A stretch of 5,571 bases of DNA from Phyllobacteriaceae bacterium (GTDB lineage Bacteria; Pseudomonadota; Alphaproteobacteria; Rhizobiales; Rhizobiaceae): assembly GCA_024645155.1 (NCBI GenBank), contig JAHEGF010000226.1:1-5571 (forward strand), in the 5' to 3' direction. This document shows, piece after piece, positions 5,272 through 5,571 of the stretch (position 1 is the stretch's first letter; the number at the start of each line of letters is the position of its first letter). The notes beneath the pieces were generated by a model, which had not been told where the DNA came from, ran no database searches, and saw only the letters and a program-made list of their open reading frames with translations. The position numbers and the translations under genes are program-made.

Positions 5272-5571
5272 ATGGACTGGAAACTGGCCATCAGGAAGAA
5301 CCGCGACGCGCTTGCCGGCATTGTTGCCGGATTGACCGCGATGTTGGGTCAGGCGCAACCGGTATCCGTCCCCCGTCCTGTCTTTCGCAGCATCCTCATT
5401 TTTCTTCGCCCTGCGGAATCGGCGATGCGGCGGCTGATCGTGATCGTCGCGGCGGCGATGAATGTGCGGGTTATGGCAAGAGGGTCAGGCGATGGCGGGC
5501 GGCTGCCGGATTTCGCCAGCTTTGGTCCCGGCAATGCGCTGCCCGCCTTCCCGCTGATCGATCCGCGCAGG
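5272..5571 (+). CDS. Unnamed sphingomonad-type conserved protein, 5' part only
   Basis: The frame from ATG 5272 stays open for 100 codons to the window edge, so the 3' end is missing. The N-terminus 'MDWKLAIRKNRDALAGIVAG' is basic then hydrophobic (residues about 13-25), possibly a signal or anchor. An Arg-rich 'LRPAESAMRRLIVIVAAAM' segment lies at about 44-62, and 'LPAFPLIDPRR' sits at the cut end. I recall proteins of this pattern from sphingomonads but know no function. GGAAG at 5261-5265 lies six bases before the ATG. The codons are GC-rich, and third positions look G/C-biased as in a real gene. The frame is convincing; no role should be assumed. Confidence 0.72.
   Translation, partial: MDWKLAIRKNRDALAGIVAGLTAMLGQAQPVSVPRPVFRSILIFLRPAESAMRRLIVIVAAAMNVRVMARGSGDGGRLPDFASFGPGNALPAFPLIDPRR

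Overview
The window reads as a chromosomal segment of an alphaproteobacterium, most likely a sphingomonad (Sphingomonadales). The grounds are a TadG-type protein with a single N-terminal anchor, an NADP-binding trans-acting enoyl reductase/SCCPDH-type protein, and a final partial gene whose Arg-rich 'RPAES.MRRLIVI' and 'FPLIDPR' segments resemble an unnamed protein I associate with sphingomonads. The assignment is inference from family resemblance; there is no marker gene. By eye, the first 1.5 kb is more AT-rich than the reductase gene and the right end.

Layout, left to right. Positions 1-249 are a non-coding leader ending in a perfect 9-bp hairpin that covers part of the Shine-Dalgarno sequence of the next gene. 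Positions 250-1494 (+) encode a membrane-anchored TadE/TadG-like protein. A 177-bp convergent spacer follows. Positions 1672-2151 (-) encode a single-domain cupin with both cupin motifs intact. Positions 2152-2616 are a non-coding stretch with a hairpin and several near-copies of a GAATGTCCGCTT-like word, probably decayed interspersed repeat material. Positions 2617-3855 (-) encode the saccharopine-dehydrogenase-like/enoyl reductase. Positions 3886-4164 (-) encode a 92-aa protein with a 2TM domain, 30 bp upstream of the reductase gene and apparently in its operon. Positions 4165-4266 are a divergent control region. Positions 4267-4935 (+) encode a dienelactone-hydrolase-family alpha/beta hydrolase. 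Positions 4936-5271 are non-coding and contain a strong 13-bp hairpin. Positions 5272-5571 (+) hold the start of an unnamed sphingomonad-type protein that runs off the window.

The clearest regulatory signal is a perfect FNR/FixK-type box (TTGAT-N4-ATCAA, 4225-4238) in the divergent region. It lies at class II activator distance from a -10-like TATTTT for the 2TM-reductase operon. This suggests, but does not prove, that a small membrane protein and an enoyl-reductase-like enzyme are induced at low oxygen, with the divergent hydrolase possibly under the same control. I see no CRISPR array, tRNA, rRNA, transposase or phage gene. The most unusual items are the hairpin over the TadG-like gene's ribosome binding site, the FNR-type box, and the two intergenic hairpins.
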